Below, in pieces: positions 28,601 to 35,109 of a stretch of 36,852 bases of DNA (position 1 is the first letter of the stretch; the number at the start of each line of letters is the position of its first letter). Below the pieces are notes generated by a model that worked only from the letters and a program-made list of their open reading frames with translations, was not told the DNA's origin and did no database searches. The translations under genes were made by a program, and so were the position numbers. The DNA is from an uncultured Planctomycetaceae bacterium (GTDB taxonomy: Bacteria; Planctomycetota; Planctomycetia; Planctomycetales; Planctomycetaceae): positions 1 through 36,852 of the forward strand of contig CALSLT010000048.1 of the NCBI GenBank assembly GCA_943787265.1, written 5' to 3'.

Positions 28601-28771
28601 ATCGCCCGCAATTTGACCGAGCAGCTCCTGGTGTATGCGACGGGAGCACGAGTTGGTTTCGCGGATCGCAATGACGTTTCAGCGATTCTCGAAAAGAGTC
28701 GGGCGTCGGCGTTTGGCGTTCGGACGATCATTCATGAAATTATTCAAAGCCCATTGTTCATGCGGAAATAA
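25688..28771 (+). CDS. DUF1587/1592/1595/1588/1585 dihaem cytochrome-like protein with a golvesin-like insert
   Basis: Secreted protein of 1027 aa with a signal peptide (VRLAAIIVLSLGLFAPICQGA). A planctomycete cytochrome-type motif CVDCH is at residues 45-49. DUF1587 (VSRRVNRFEYENILRDLL) follows. Residues about 255-388 hold a segment resembling golvesin C-terminal-like beta domains (PKPGTYEVRVSF, YRVRHAEGETHLSIDQ, GWVIADAVQFV). Then come DUF1595 (MERVYRRPVAEVEFDRFYRY), DUF1592 (EFLFHCGQPGELDDFALAER), DUF1588 (GGILTQAAVLKVTANGT, with a second haem motif CASCH at 888-892) and DUF1585 (EEAIARNLTEQLLVYATG). The stop is four bases before the DUF1552 gene, its usual partner. Intact. Function not established; two CxxCH motifs imply electron transfer. 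Confidence 0.92.
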   Translation: MKETVQTYASVRLAAIIVLSLGLFAPICQGADLPETLTKLFENHCVDCHDGGEAEGGLNIPSLQWNLEDPHTTSVWVKIHDRLASGEMPPKESSQLTDAERGAAVKNLASRIVRFQDKRYAQHGRAVSRRVNRFEYENILRDLLHDPHLKIADQLPLDGEVHGFAKVGDALDVSHVQVDAYLDAAEFALRRAIEFPATKPGSTKRRYYAREQGRMWAGTGNSGWARFSLALEGLNINEKYSFSKRGFDPVKQSQPVGITVDDTKAERTGPWRKSTRRSNHVGAHYLADDNKNTGAYAITWKARLPKPGTYEVRVSFGGGEGLARTAPYRVRHAEGETHLSIDQSQKPTIRGLWFPLGRFTFGSTAEVSLSNKDARGWVIADAVQFVHLDDLEKEGGKSRPPEEASTAIFRGAYTPFYYGFDKFKAPVRGDYKVRLKARSVLRQTDYVDWEGDKNPRFYPNLVLDASRRYPTPVNDRVFPGKRSEPVKVYSSTLDEPNTRNMLPIGVFEAPPETPEDSELEAFLEKGAMVKLDCMRLPSPMVPAMPHTIQKTDGGYPGVAFHWLEVEGPIVEEWPPASYRALFGDVSFKQAGRHVEAVSEQPMKDAGTLLATFMERVYRRPVAEVEFDRFYRYAKQLLNEDHSFTEAMIATYSAVLASPEFLFHCGQPGELDDFALAERLSFFLGESMPDEQLRALARQGKLRESKTLRAEVDRLLDKSEAKRFVKEFLNSWLKLDEINDTDPDRDLYPEYAGDWWLVNSMVQESRRYFADLIAGNRPSRNVIDADYTFVDERLARHYGVPGVFGPSFRRKSLPEKSPYGGILTQAAVLKVTANGTVTSPVLRGVYVMERLLGDPPSPPPPSVPAVEPDIRGAATIRELLKKHRADASCASCHDKIDPPGFALENFDVMGRWRENYRSLGGGSVRIEGVGRSGNEFVHYIGKEVDASGVTPGGEQFDDILQFKKLLLQDEEAIARNLTEQLLVYATGARVGFADRNDVSAILEKSRASAFGVRTIIHEIIQSPLFMRK

Positions 28772-28775
28772 GCTG

Positions 28776-30029
28776 ATGAAAACATCCCGTCGAACCTTCC
28801 TGCGCGCCGCTGGCGTCGGTCTGAGTCTGCCCGTACTCGAATCCTTCGGGGCCGCTCCTCCGAAGGCCTCTCCGAAGCGCATGATCGCCATCAACCAGGA
28901 CCTCGGCTTCATTCCCAAACTCTTCTTCCCGGGAACTTCGGGCCGGAATTATGCGTTGTCTCCTTACCTCGAAAAACTCGCGGCGCACCGCGAACAGTTC
29001 ACCGTGTTCAGCGGGCTCTCCCATCCCGGCGTCGATGGAGGGCACCGCGCTGACAAAACGTTTCTGACCGCAGCGCCGCACCCCGGGCGAGCAAGTTTTC
29101 GCAACAGTATTTCTCTGGACCAGGTGATGGCCAATCAAGTGGGGCACGAGACCCGCTTTCGGTCGCTTTCCCTTGGGATAAATGATGCGCGGAGCCTGTC
29201 CTACACCCAGGCCGGGGTCGAGATTCCCACCATTCAAAACGCCGCGGCGCTGTACAAGAAAATGTTCCTTCAGGGCGATCGCAAGGCAATGGAAGCGCAA
29301 CTGGTGCGGCTGCGTAAAAAAGGGAGCATTCTCGACGTGGTGCTGGGGCAGAGCTCGGACCTGAGTAAGCGAGTGAGCGCTTCAGACCGCGAGCGCATCG
29401 ACCAGTTTCAAACCGCGGTCCGCAGCCTCGAACAGCGGCTCGCCGAGGCGGAAGCCTGGGAAGCCCGGCCCAAGCCGAAGGTGGACGAAGCCATGCCGGA
29501 ATACCCAGGCGACAAGAAGGAATTCTTTGAAATGGTACGCATGATGAATGACATGTCCCGCCTCGCCTTCCAGACGGATTCGACCCGGGTCATTACGCTG
29601 TTCCTCGGAAGCGTGCGCACGCCGGGCGTGAAATTTGACGACGGCCGGTCGCTCGGTGGTTACCACAACCTCTCCCATCACGGTAAAGATGAGGCGAAGT
29701 TGAAGCAGCTCGGAGAAATCGAAGTGGCGCAGATGGAATTGTTCGGCGAGCTGCTTCGGGATCTCCAAGAGGTCGACGAGCCCGGCGGCAGCCTGCTGGA
29801 CAACACCATGGTGCTCTATGGCTGCCACATGGGCGACGCCAACATCCACAACAATCTCAACCTCCCCATCATTCTCGCAGGCGGCGGCTTCCGCCACGGC
29901 CAGCACCTCGCGTTCAACCCGCACAACAACAGGCCGCTTGCCAATCTCTACCTCAGCATGCTCCACAACATGGGCCTTGAGACCGACCGCTTCGCAAGCA
30001 GCACCGGAACGCTGACGGGGCTGGTTTGA
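28776..30029 (+). CDS. DUF1552 domain protein, twin-arginine leader
   Basis: Protein of 417 aa. The ATG at 28776 starts a twin-arginine-type leader (KTSRRTFLRAAGVGLSLPVL); the frame is open further upstream, but that part overlaps the previous gene. DUF1552 features: PKRMIAINQDLGFIPKLFFP, GLSHPGVDGGHRADKTFLT, RVITLFLGSVRTPGVKFDDG, YHNLSHHGKD and YGCHMGDANIHNN, followed by LPIILAGGGF. The family resembles the DUF1501/sulfatase-like phosphatase superfamily, and many His/Asp residues may bind metal. It always seems to travel with a DUF1592-type cytochrome, as here, with a 4-base gap, so they are probably one operon. Substrate unknown. Confidence 0.92.
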   Translation: MKTSRRTFLRAAGVGLSLPVLESFGAAPPKASPKRMIAINQDLGFIPKLFFPGTSGRNYALSPYLEKLAAHREQFTVFSGLSHPGVDGGHRADKTFLTAAPHPGRASFRNSISLDQVMANQVGHETRFRSLSLGINDARSLSYTQAGVEIPTIQNAAALYKKMFLQGDRKAMEAQLVRLRKKGSILDVVLGQSSDLSKRVSASDRERIDQFQTAVRSLEQRLAEAEAWEARPKPKVDEAMPEYPGDKKEFFEMVRMMNDMSRLAFQTDSTRVITLFLGSVRTPGVKFDDGRSLGGYHNLSHHGKDEAKLKQLGEIEVAQMELFGELLRDLQEVDEPGGSLLDNTMVLYGCHMGDANIHNNLNLPIILAGGGFRHGQHLAFNPHNNRPLANLYLSMLHNMGLETDRFASSTGTLTGLV

Positions 30030-30124
30030 GATGACTCGAGTAAATTGCGAACGAAGTCATCCACCGACTTGACGATCTGGAAACCTTCTAATGGTTTGTG
30101 ACAGCTAAGGATGTCGGTTGGGCT

Positions 30125-30190
30125 GTAGCGGAAGTCGTCAAGACTTTCGGCAACTCCGGCGAGACCGAAACTCTTGACGAGTTCCGCTAC
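30125..30190. repeat. Palindromic intergenic repeat, family A, copy 3 (best preserved)
   Basis: Arm 30125-30150 (GTAGCGGAAGTCGTCAAGAC then TTTCGG) and arm 30165-30190 (CCGAAACTCTTGACGAG then TTCCGCTAC) pair over 26 bases with two mismatches around a 14-base loop. It sits between the DUF1552 gene and the next sulfatase. Confidence 0.88.
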
Positions 30191-30208
30191 CGAGCAAGGC
30201 AAACCACT

Positions 30209-32119
30209 ATGACCGCACAACTCAATCACTGTCATGTACTTCGCGGAACGGGAAGAGCGCAACAGGTGTTATCTCATTCAACAACTAGTCCTCTCAAGCT
30301 CCTGGCACTTTGCCTGGCAGCAGGCTCGTGCATTCCCGCCGTTCGGGCGCAGGATGCCACACAGACAGAACGCCCCAGCGTCCTGTTTCTGAACATCGAC
30401 GACTGGAACGACTGGAACAGCGTGCTCAAGGGGCACCCGCAGGCGGTCACGCCGAATATCAAGCGACTCGCAGAGCGCGGGGTCGTCTTTTCCAATGCGA
30501 TCTGTTCCTCGCCGACATGCTTTCCGTCACGCAGCGCCATCTTCACTGCGATTCACCCGGCACGCTCCGGCAACATCGTCAATGACAACGCAATCCATCC
30601 CTGGCGTTTCTACGCTCGAAAGGCCATCACCCTGCCCAAGCTTCTTTCCGGCCACGGCTGGAAGAGCGTCGGTATTGGAAAGAACTTTCACAACGGAGAT
30701 CGCGACGAGTTCGATGAATACATCGGCAGGAACAAGCCCCCCAGGCAGAAGCCTGAGAGCGGGATCAATTTGAATCCCTCAGGCCGCTGGGGAGTCGCCG
30801 CTGTGCCGACCACGCAGATGCCCGACTACATCGCGGTCAGCCACGGCATCGAGAAGCTGACCACCGTCAAAGATCCACTGTTTCTTTCGCTGGGGATCTA
30901 TCGCCCACACGTGCCCTGGGTAGTGCCGCAGGAGTATTTCGACCTCTACCCGCTCGATCAGGTCCAGTTTTCGGAACGCCGCGCCGGTGATCTCGATGAC
31001 CTGGCTGAGCGGTTCAAATTGCTGGCTCACCTGGAGGCAAAGTTCGGCAAGGGCTACAACCGGATGCTGGCGGAGAAAGGCTATGACAAACAGTTCGTTC
31101 GAGCTTACCTGGCGTGCGTGACCTTTGCCGACGAGCAGGTGGGGCGGATTCTCGACGCATGGGATGCCAGCCCACACTCGAGAAACGGCTACGTCGTGCT
31201 GTGGAGCGACCACGGATACAACCTGGGCGAAAAAGAGGCCTGGTCGAAGATGAAGCCGTGGTACGATTCCGCCCACTGCAATCTGATCATTGCCGGCCCC
31301 GGCATCCGAAAGGGCGCTGTATGCAAGAAGGCGGTTTCGCTTCAGGATCTCTATCCGACTCTGGTCGACTTGCTGAAGGTCCCGCCGCCGCCTCAACCAC
31401 TCGATGGCAACAGTCTCACGCCTTTACTCAAGAAACCGAATGTCGATTGGAACAAGCCCGTCGTCATGTCGAGCGAGTCGGACGGCATCCGCTGGGACGT
31501 GGTTCTGGACAACGACTATCGCATGACACGGCTGATCACCGGTGAGATCGAACTTTACCAACTCACCGACGATCCGCACGAATTCAACAATCTCGCAACG
31601 GACCCCGAGTATGCCCCGGTCATCGAGCGTCTCTCCAGGCACCTGACATTCAGCTATCCGGAGATCCCTGAGGACGGCTGGATTGAGGCCGAGGCCACGC
31701 CGTGCCAAACCTCGTCCGACTATCGACTCCGCGGCAATTGCCATTTCCCTCAACCGTTCCATGGAGCATCCGGCGGCCAGATCATCTGTGCCGATCTCAA
31801 TGCCGGAAAAGGCAGCTATCTGGATCTTGTGCTGGATGTGCCAACACCCGGGACTTACTCACTGGGCGCGACGCTCTCGGTGGGAGACTCGTGTTCGGTC
31901 TTCGTCGACGATGTGGAAGACAAGGCTGCCCAGGCAGACACTGGCTATTCAATGATCAGTGTTGGCACGATTTCAGCCGGCAGCGATAAGCTCGAAGACA
32001 CTTCGATCGGGACCGTTACATTTGATCGACCCGGACTCAAAATCATTCGAATCCAATCCGACGTTCGGAAACAGCAACTACAAATCGACCGAATTCAACT
32101 TCGAAAGAAATCGTCATGA
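30209..32119 (+). CDS. Sulfatase (iduronate-2-sulfatase-like) with C-terminal jelly-roll-like domain
   Basis: Secreted protein of 636 aa from the ATG at 30209, the first ATG after the palindromic repeat. A GTG at 30266 would give a shorter, cleaner signal peptide (SPLKLLALCLAAGSCIPAVRA). VLFLNIDDWNDWNS matches iduronate-2-sulfatase-like proteins. The formylglycine motif CFPSR has its Cys at residue 104. VGIGKNFHNGDRDEFDEY, PLFLSLGIYRPHVPW and VVLWSDHGYNLGEKEAW follow. After the sulfatase end (about residue 490) comes a beta-rich tail of about 145 residues (LDLVLDVPTPGTYSLGATL to LQIDRIQLRK) of the CBM6/35 type, probably a glycan-binding domain. The stop overlaps the next FAD oxidoreductase (ATGA). 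Intact. Confidence 0.92.
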   Translation: MTAQLNHCHVLRGTGRAQQVLSHSTTSPLKLLALCLAAGSCIPAVRAQDATQTERPSVLFLNIDDWNDWNSVLKGHPQAVTPNIKRLAERGVVFSNAICSSPTCFPSRSAIFTAIHPARSGNIVNDNAIHPWRFYARKAITLPKLLSGHGWKSVGIGKNFHNGDRDEFDEYIGRNKPPRQKPESGINLNPSGRWGVAAVPTTQMPDYIAVSHGIEKLTTVKDPLFLSLGIYRPHVPWVVPQEYFDLYPLDQVQFSERRAGDLDDLAERFKLLAHLEAKFGKGYNRMLAEKGYDKQFVRAYLACVTFADEQVGRILDAWDASPHSRNGYVVLWSDHGYNLGEKEAWSKMKPWYDSAHCNLIIAGPGIRKGAVCKKAVSLQDLYPTLVDLLKVPPPPQPLDGNSLTPLLKKPNVDWNKPVVMSSESDGIRWDVVLDNDYRMTRLITGEIELYQLTDDPHEFNNLATDPEYAPVIERLSRHLTFSYPEIPEDGWIEAEATPCQTSSDYRLRGNCHFPQPFHGASGGQIICADLNAGKGSYLDLVLDVPTPGTYSLGATLSVGDSCSVFVDDVEDKAAQADTGYSMISVGTISAGSDKLEDTSIGTVTFDRPGLKIIRIQSDVRKQQLQIDRIQLRKKSS

Positions 32120-33387
32120 ACAAGAACGAAAATGGAACAGATCGCCGGGACTTCCTGCAAAGCGGATTGCTGGGAACTGCGGCGGCAGGCCTGGCCATCA
32201 CTTCGACCTCACATGTGACGGCTCAAACCGTTCCCGATGCTGCCGAGCCGGAAGTGACCAACGAAGTGGATGTGCTTGTGGTCGGCGGCGGGTCGGCGGG
32301 GCATGTCGCGGCGATTCAGGCAGGGCGGGCTGGAGCGAAGACGCTCATTGTGGAACGGAACAGTCAGCTCGGCGGCACAACGACGACCGGCGGCGTGGCT
32401 TTCCCTGGTTTGTTCGACGCGTGGGGTAAGCAGGTCATCGCCGGGATCGGCTGGGAGCTGGTCAAGGAAAGTGTGGAACTCGACGGCGGACAACTTCCGA
32501 ACTTCGCCAGAGTTCCGCAGCGCCACTGGGAGAATCAGGTTCATGTCAACCAGTTTCTTTACGCGATCCTCGCCGAAGAGAAGTGCGCCCAGGCCGGCGT
32601 TGAGATCGCTTACTACGAATTCCCGCAGGCCGTGACGAAGACCGACGACGGCTGGCAGGTCGATTGCGTCGGATTTGGAACAAAGCGACGGGTGCGGTGC
32701 AAGCAGATCATCGACTGCACGGGCGGGGCCGAAGTGGTCGGCATGCTGGGCTTTCCGCGATTGCGCGAAGAAGAACGGCAGCCGGGATCGTATCTGTTCA
32801 TGCTGGGGGGAGAACGTGCGATTGGTAGAAAACAGCTTCATCGCCTTTACGTGCACGGAGCCGATTCAACGAACTCACGCACCGCAACGGAAGCAAACAT
32901 GACGGGACGAAAGTCGGTTCTCGCCCGCGTTCGCAAGGAGAAGAAGCGGCTAATGCACTTGCAGCCGGAAACCGGTTTCCGCGAGAGCTACCGCATCCAG
33001 GGCGAGACATTGATTTCGGTGAACGACTACACGTCCGGTCGCGTGTTTGACGATGCCATCAGCTATGCATTCTACCCTGTCGATCTCCACACCAAAACGG
33101 GAGTGAGACCGAAGCCACTGAAGCCAGGCAAAGTGCCAACTATTCCGCTAAGCGCACTGATCCCGAAGGGCAGCCGCAACATCATCGTGGCTGGCCGATG
33201 CGTCAGCAGTGACCGACTGGCGAACTCTGGCCTGCGAGTTCAGGCGTCATGCATGGGCATGGGCCAGGCCGCGGGCGTCGCGGCGACACTGGCGGCGAAA
33301 TCAGGAACAACACCGCTGGAAGTTCCGCTAACGGAGATTCACGCGTTGCTTCGTGAACACGGGCAGATTGTCCCGGGGAAGGCGTAG
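32116..33387 (+). CDS. FAD-dependent oxidoreductase (FAD_oxidored type), twin-arginine leader
   Basis: Protein of 423 aa. The ATG at 32116 overlaps the sulfatase stop by four bases. The leader DRRDFLQSGLLGTAAAGLAI is of twin-arginine type, so it is exported folded with cofactor. Residues 50-90 hold the FAD-binding motif VLVVGGGSAGHVAAIQAGRAG and QLGGTTTTGG. QIIDCTGGAEVVGMLGFPR, then near the C-terminus IIVAGRCVSSDRLANSGLR and CMGMGQAAGVAATLA, complete the family pattern. It is clearly distinct from, and shorter than, the FAD domain at 22341. Coupling to a sulfatase suggests oxidation of a desulfated sugar; this is inferred, as the family is biochemically little known. Confidence 0.92.
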   Translation: MNKNENGTDRRDFLQSGLLGTAAAGLAITSTSHVTAQTVPDAAEPEVTNEVDVLVVGGGSAGHVAAIQAGRAGAKTLIVERNSQLGGTTTTGGVAFPGLFDAWGKQVIAGIGWELVKESVELDGGQLPNFARVPQRHWENQVHVNQFLYAILAEEKCAQAGVEIAYYEFPQAVTKTDDGWQVDCVGFGTKRRVRCKQIIDCTGGAEVVGMLGFPRLREEERQPGSYLFMLGGERAIGRKQLHRLYVHGADSTNSRTATEANMTGRKSVLARVRKEKKRLMHLQPETGFRESYRIQGETLISVNDYTSGRVFDDAISYAFYPVDLHTKTGVRPKPLKPGKVPTIPLSALIPKGSRNIIVAGRCVSSDRLANSGLRVQASCMGMGQAAGVAATLAAKSGTTPLEVPLTEIHALLREHGQIVPGKA

Positions 33388-33390
33388 TTA

Positions 33391-33466
33391 GAATCTCACA
33401 CAAAGGCACCAAGTCACGAAGAGTCAAAACGAGGTAGCTGCTTCTTTGTGCCTTCGTGCGATGTTG
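33391..33466. repeat. Palindromic intergenic repeat, family B, copy 3
   Basis: AATCTCACACAAAGGCACCAAG and GTCACGAAG on the left face CTTCTTTGTGCCTTCGTGCG on the right. It starts directly after the FAD oxidoreductase stop. The rest of the spacer to 33594 shows no gene. Confidence 0.78.
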
Positions 33467-33594
33467 AAAGGCACGCGGCGTACATGCCAGAAGACCGCAA
33501 TGATTAAGGCAGATTAATGGGGGCAAAGGAATTAAGAAGAGCTGACTGAGATCAAAGTGCGTTCCTCTACCTCATTCCTTTGCCTGAAGTCCTT

Positions 33595-34530
33595 ATGAAG
33601 AAACACCAACGCAGCTTCGTCTCGCTCCTGACTGCATTGAGCTTTGTCGTTCTTGCCGTGACAGGAATCCTTGCCTTCGCGCGGCCATTCTCAATCGAAG
33701 TCGTCGGACTGCATGCGCTGATGGGATTCGTTTTCGTCGGGCTGATCGCTTTGCATGTGGCAAACAATCTCAACCACCTGTCGCAATACATGCGAACGAA
33801 AGTCCTGTGGTTGACGCTGACGATCATTGCAGGACTGACAGGATTCTTCCTCTGGCAACCTGGTCCGATCCGGAGCATTCTGGCGCTAAGCCAAAACCTG
33901 GGCCCGGCCATCGACCAGTTCGAGATGAAGGATGACGGCCTTGTTTACCATTACAGCCCGGGCCCGCACTACAAGATGGCCCTAACCATTCGAGCCGGAA
34001 AGGCCTTCGACGCAACGAAGCCACCGCATGTCGCGATCTGGCTCGAAAACGCATCCTTCTACCACATTAAAACTCTGCACGAACCGGACGACCTGGCAGT
34101 CGGCCGAGCCGCTCTTCCCTACTGGGATTTCAAAATCCGTGGCTGGGAAGAGGCCAAACGGAAAGCACAGGAATCCGGCAAGGTTCTGAGTGAGCAGTTG
34201 GAAGTGGACGGAGTCTCCGGCGCGACTCAAAACAGTTCATTCGATCCGGCCGACTACATTCTGCCCGCCGATCCAGACAATCCGATGCCCTACCGGCTGG
34301 TCATCGAAATAGACCAGCCAGGCGATGATCAGCCGTCGCTGGTGTACTCCGTCGAGATCGACAATGCCGCCCCGTACGCATTTCAATTGCTGGACCTGGT
34401 CGGCTACCCAAAGCGTGAAGAAGATGGCAAAAACCGCAAAGAATTATGGACGCTCTACTTCGTGGATGAGCAGTTTGATTCCGCACTGACACTCATTGAT
34501 AGTGCGCTACTGACAATTGATCGGAATTGA
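33595..34530 (+). CDS. Membrane protein: DUF4405-type N-terminus with a periplasmic DUF2271-like domain
   Basis: Protein of 311 aa. The ATG at 33595 is preferred over an in-frame TTG at 33580. Three hydrophobic segments lie in the first 95 residues (LTALSFVVLAVTGILAF; VVGLHALMGFVFVGLIALHV; VLWLTLTIIAGLTGFFLW). The second carries two His 14 residues apart, with another in NNLNH, as in small b-type cytochromes. The soluble part includes PPHVAIWLENASFYHIKTL and VDGVSGATQ, then RLVIEIDQPGDDQ. This is like DUF2271 or FMN-binding-type domains. Plausible role: passing electrons between membrane and periplasm. No gene partner follows; it ends about 225 bases before the IS30 transposase. Confidence 0.72.
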   Translation: MKKHQRSFVSLLTALSFVVLAVTGILAFARPFSIEVVGLHALMGFVFVGLIALHVANNLNHLSQYMRTKVLWLTLTIIAGLTGFFLWQPGPIRSILALSQNLGPAIDQFEMKDDGLVYHYSPGPHYKMALTIRAGKAFDATKPPHVAIWLENASFYHIKTLHEPDDLAVGRAALPYWDFKIRGWEEAKRKAQESGKVLSEQLEVDGVSGATQNSSFDPADYILPADPDNPMPYRLVIEIDQPGDDQPSLVYSVEIDNAAPYAFQLLDLVGYPKREEDGKNRKELWTLYFVDEQFDSALTLIDSALLTIDRN

Positions 34531-34755
34531 AACACTGTTCGCGTGGAACCAATAGCCGAAGACGGTTCCAATTCCAATTGTTCCGTACCATTTCGCGGAG
34601 TTTTCCGTGGCGGATTCACATCTGAAGTGCAACGGATCAGAACTCAGCTCTGGTTCGGACGGGATGGGCTTCGAGGCGGTTTACTGCTGGAAAGTGAACA
34701 CCGCAGGGAGTTGGATAGTTGTGCGAACAATGCACTATTCAACGGAGAACCTGCG
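34531..34755. other. Spacer holding the probable left part of the IS30 element
   Basis: No supported gene. GGAACC/GGTTCC arms at 34550-34573 could form a weak hairpin, without a T-run. The IS30 left end should lie here, but I could not fix its boundary because its right end is outside the window. Confidence 0.4.
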
Positions 34756-35109
34756 ATGCCGTACCACCAGCTTACTCTTGAAGAACGCGAAGTCATCTCT
34801 CAGTTACATTATTCGGGCACTGGTCCGACAAAGATCGCTCAGCACTTGAATCGTTCTCCGTCGACCATCAGTCGCGAACTGTCTCGCAACAGGGATTCGG
34901 AAGGCTATCGAGCCGTGGCCGCTCAGGAACGAACTGCCCGACGTCGTCGCGAGCGTCCGCTCATCCGGAAGATGGACGATCCTTTCATCAACGAGTCAGT
35001 CCGTAGCGGATTGTCTCAGGAGTGGTCACCGGAAGAAATCGCTGGCCGGATGAAGCGAGATTACCGCCGGACACAATCGAGACGAGTAACTGTCAAATGT
35101 CGTGTTTGA
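34756..35109 (+). pseudogene. IS30 family transposase, N-terminal part (interrupted by IS256)
   Basis: The ATG at 34756 starts MPYHQLTLEEREVISQLHYS, then a helix-turn-helix TKIAQHLNRSPSTISRELSR and WSPEEIAGRMKRD. These are the DNA-binding N-terminus of IS30 transposases. After TQSRR, at 35083, the frame enters the inserted IS256 and stops at 35109. Joining 35083 to 36560 restores the frame (RRVSYQTIYRWLETC), so the gene was intact before the insertion. Confidence 0.92.
35076..35083. repeat. Target site duplication of the IS256 element, left copy
   Basis: ATCGAGAC, repeated at 36552-36559. The direct match appears to be 12 bases because the element itself begins GAGT, as does the target sequence. 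Confidence 0.9.

Noticed and set aside
30098..30208. Longer N-terminus for the sulfatase at 30209
   Set aside because: It is made of the family A palindromic repeat and precedes the secretion signal.
35076..35087. 12-bp target duplication for IS256
   Set aside because: The last four bases (GAGT) also form the start of the element's inverted repeat; 8 bp fits both the IS ends and the family.
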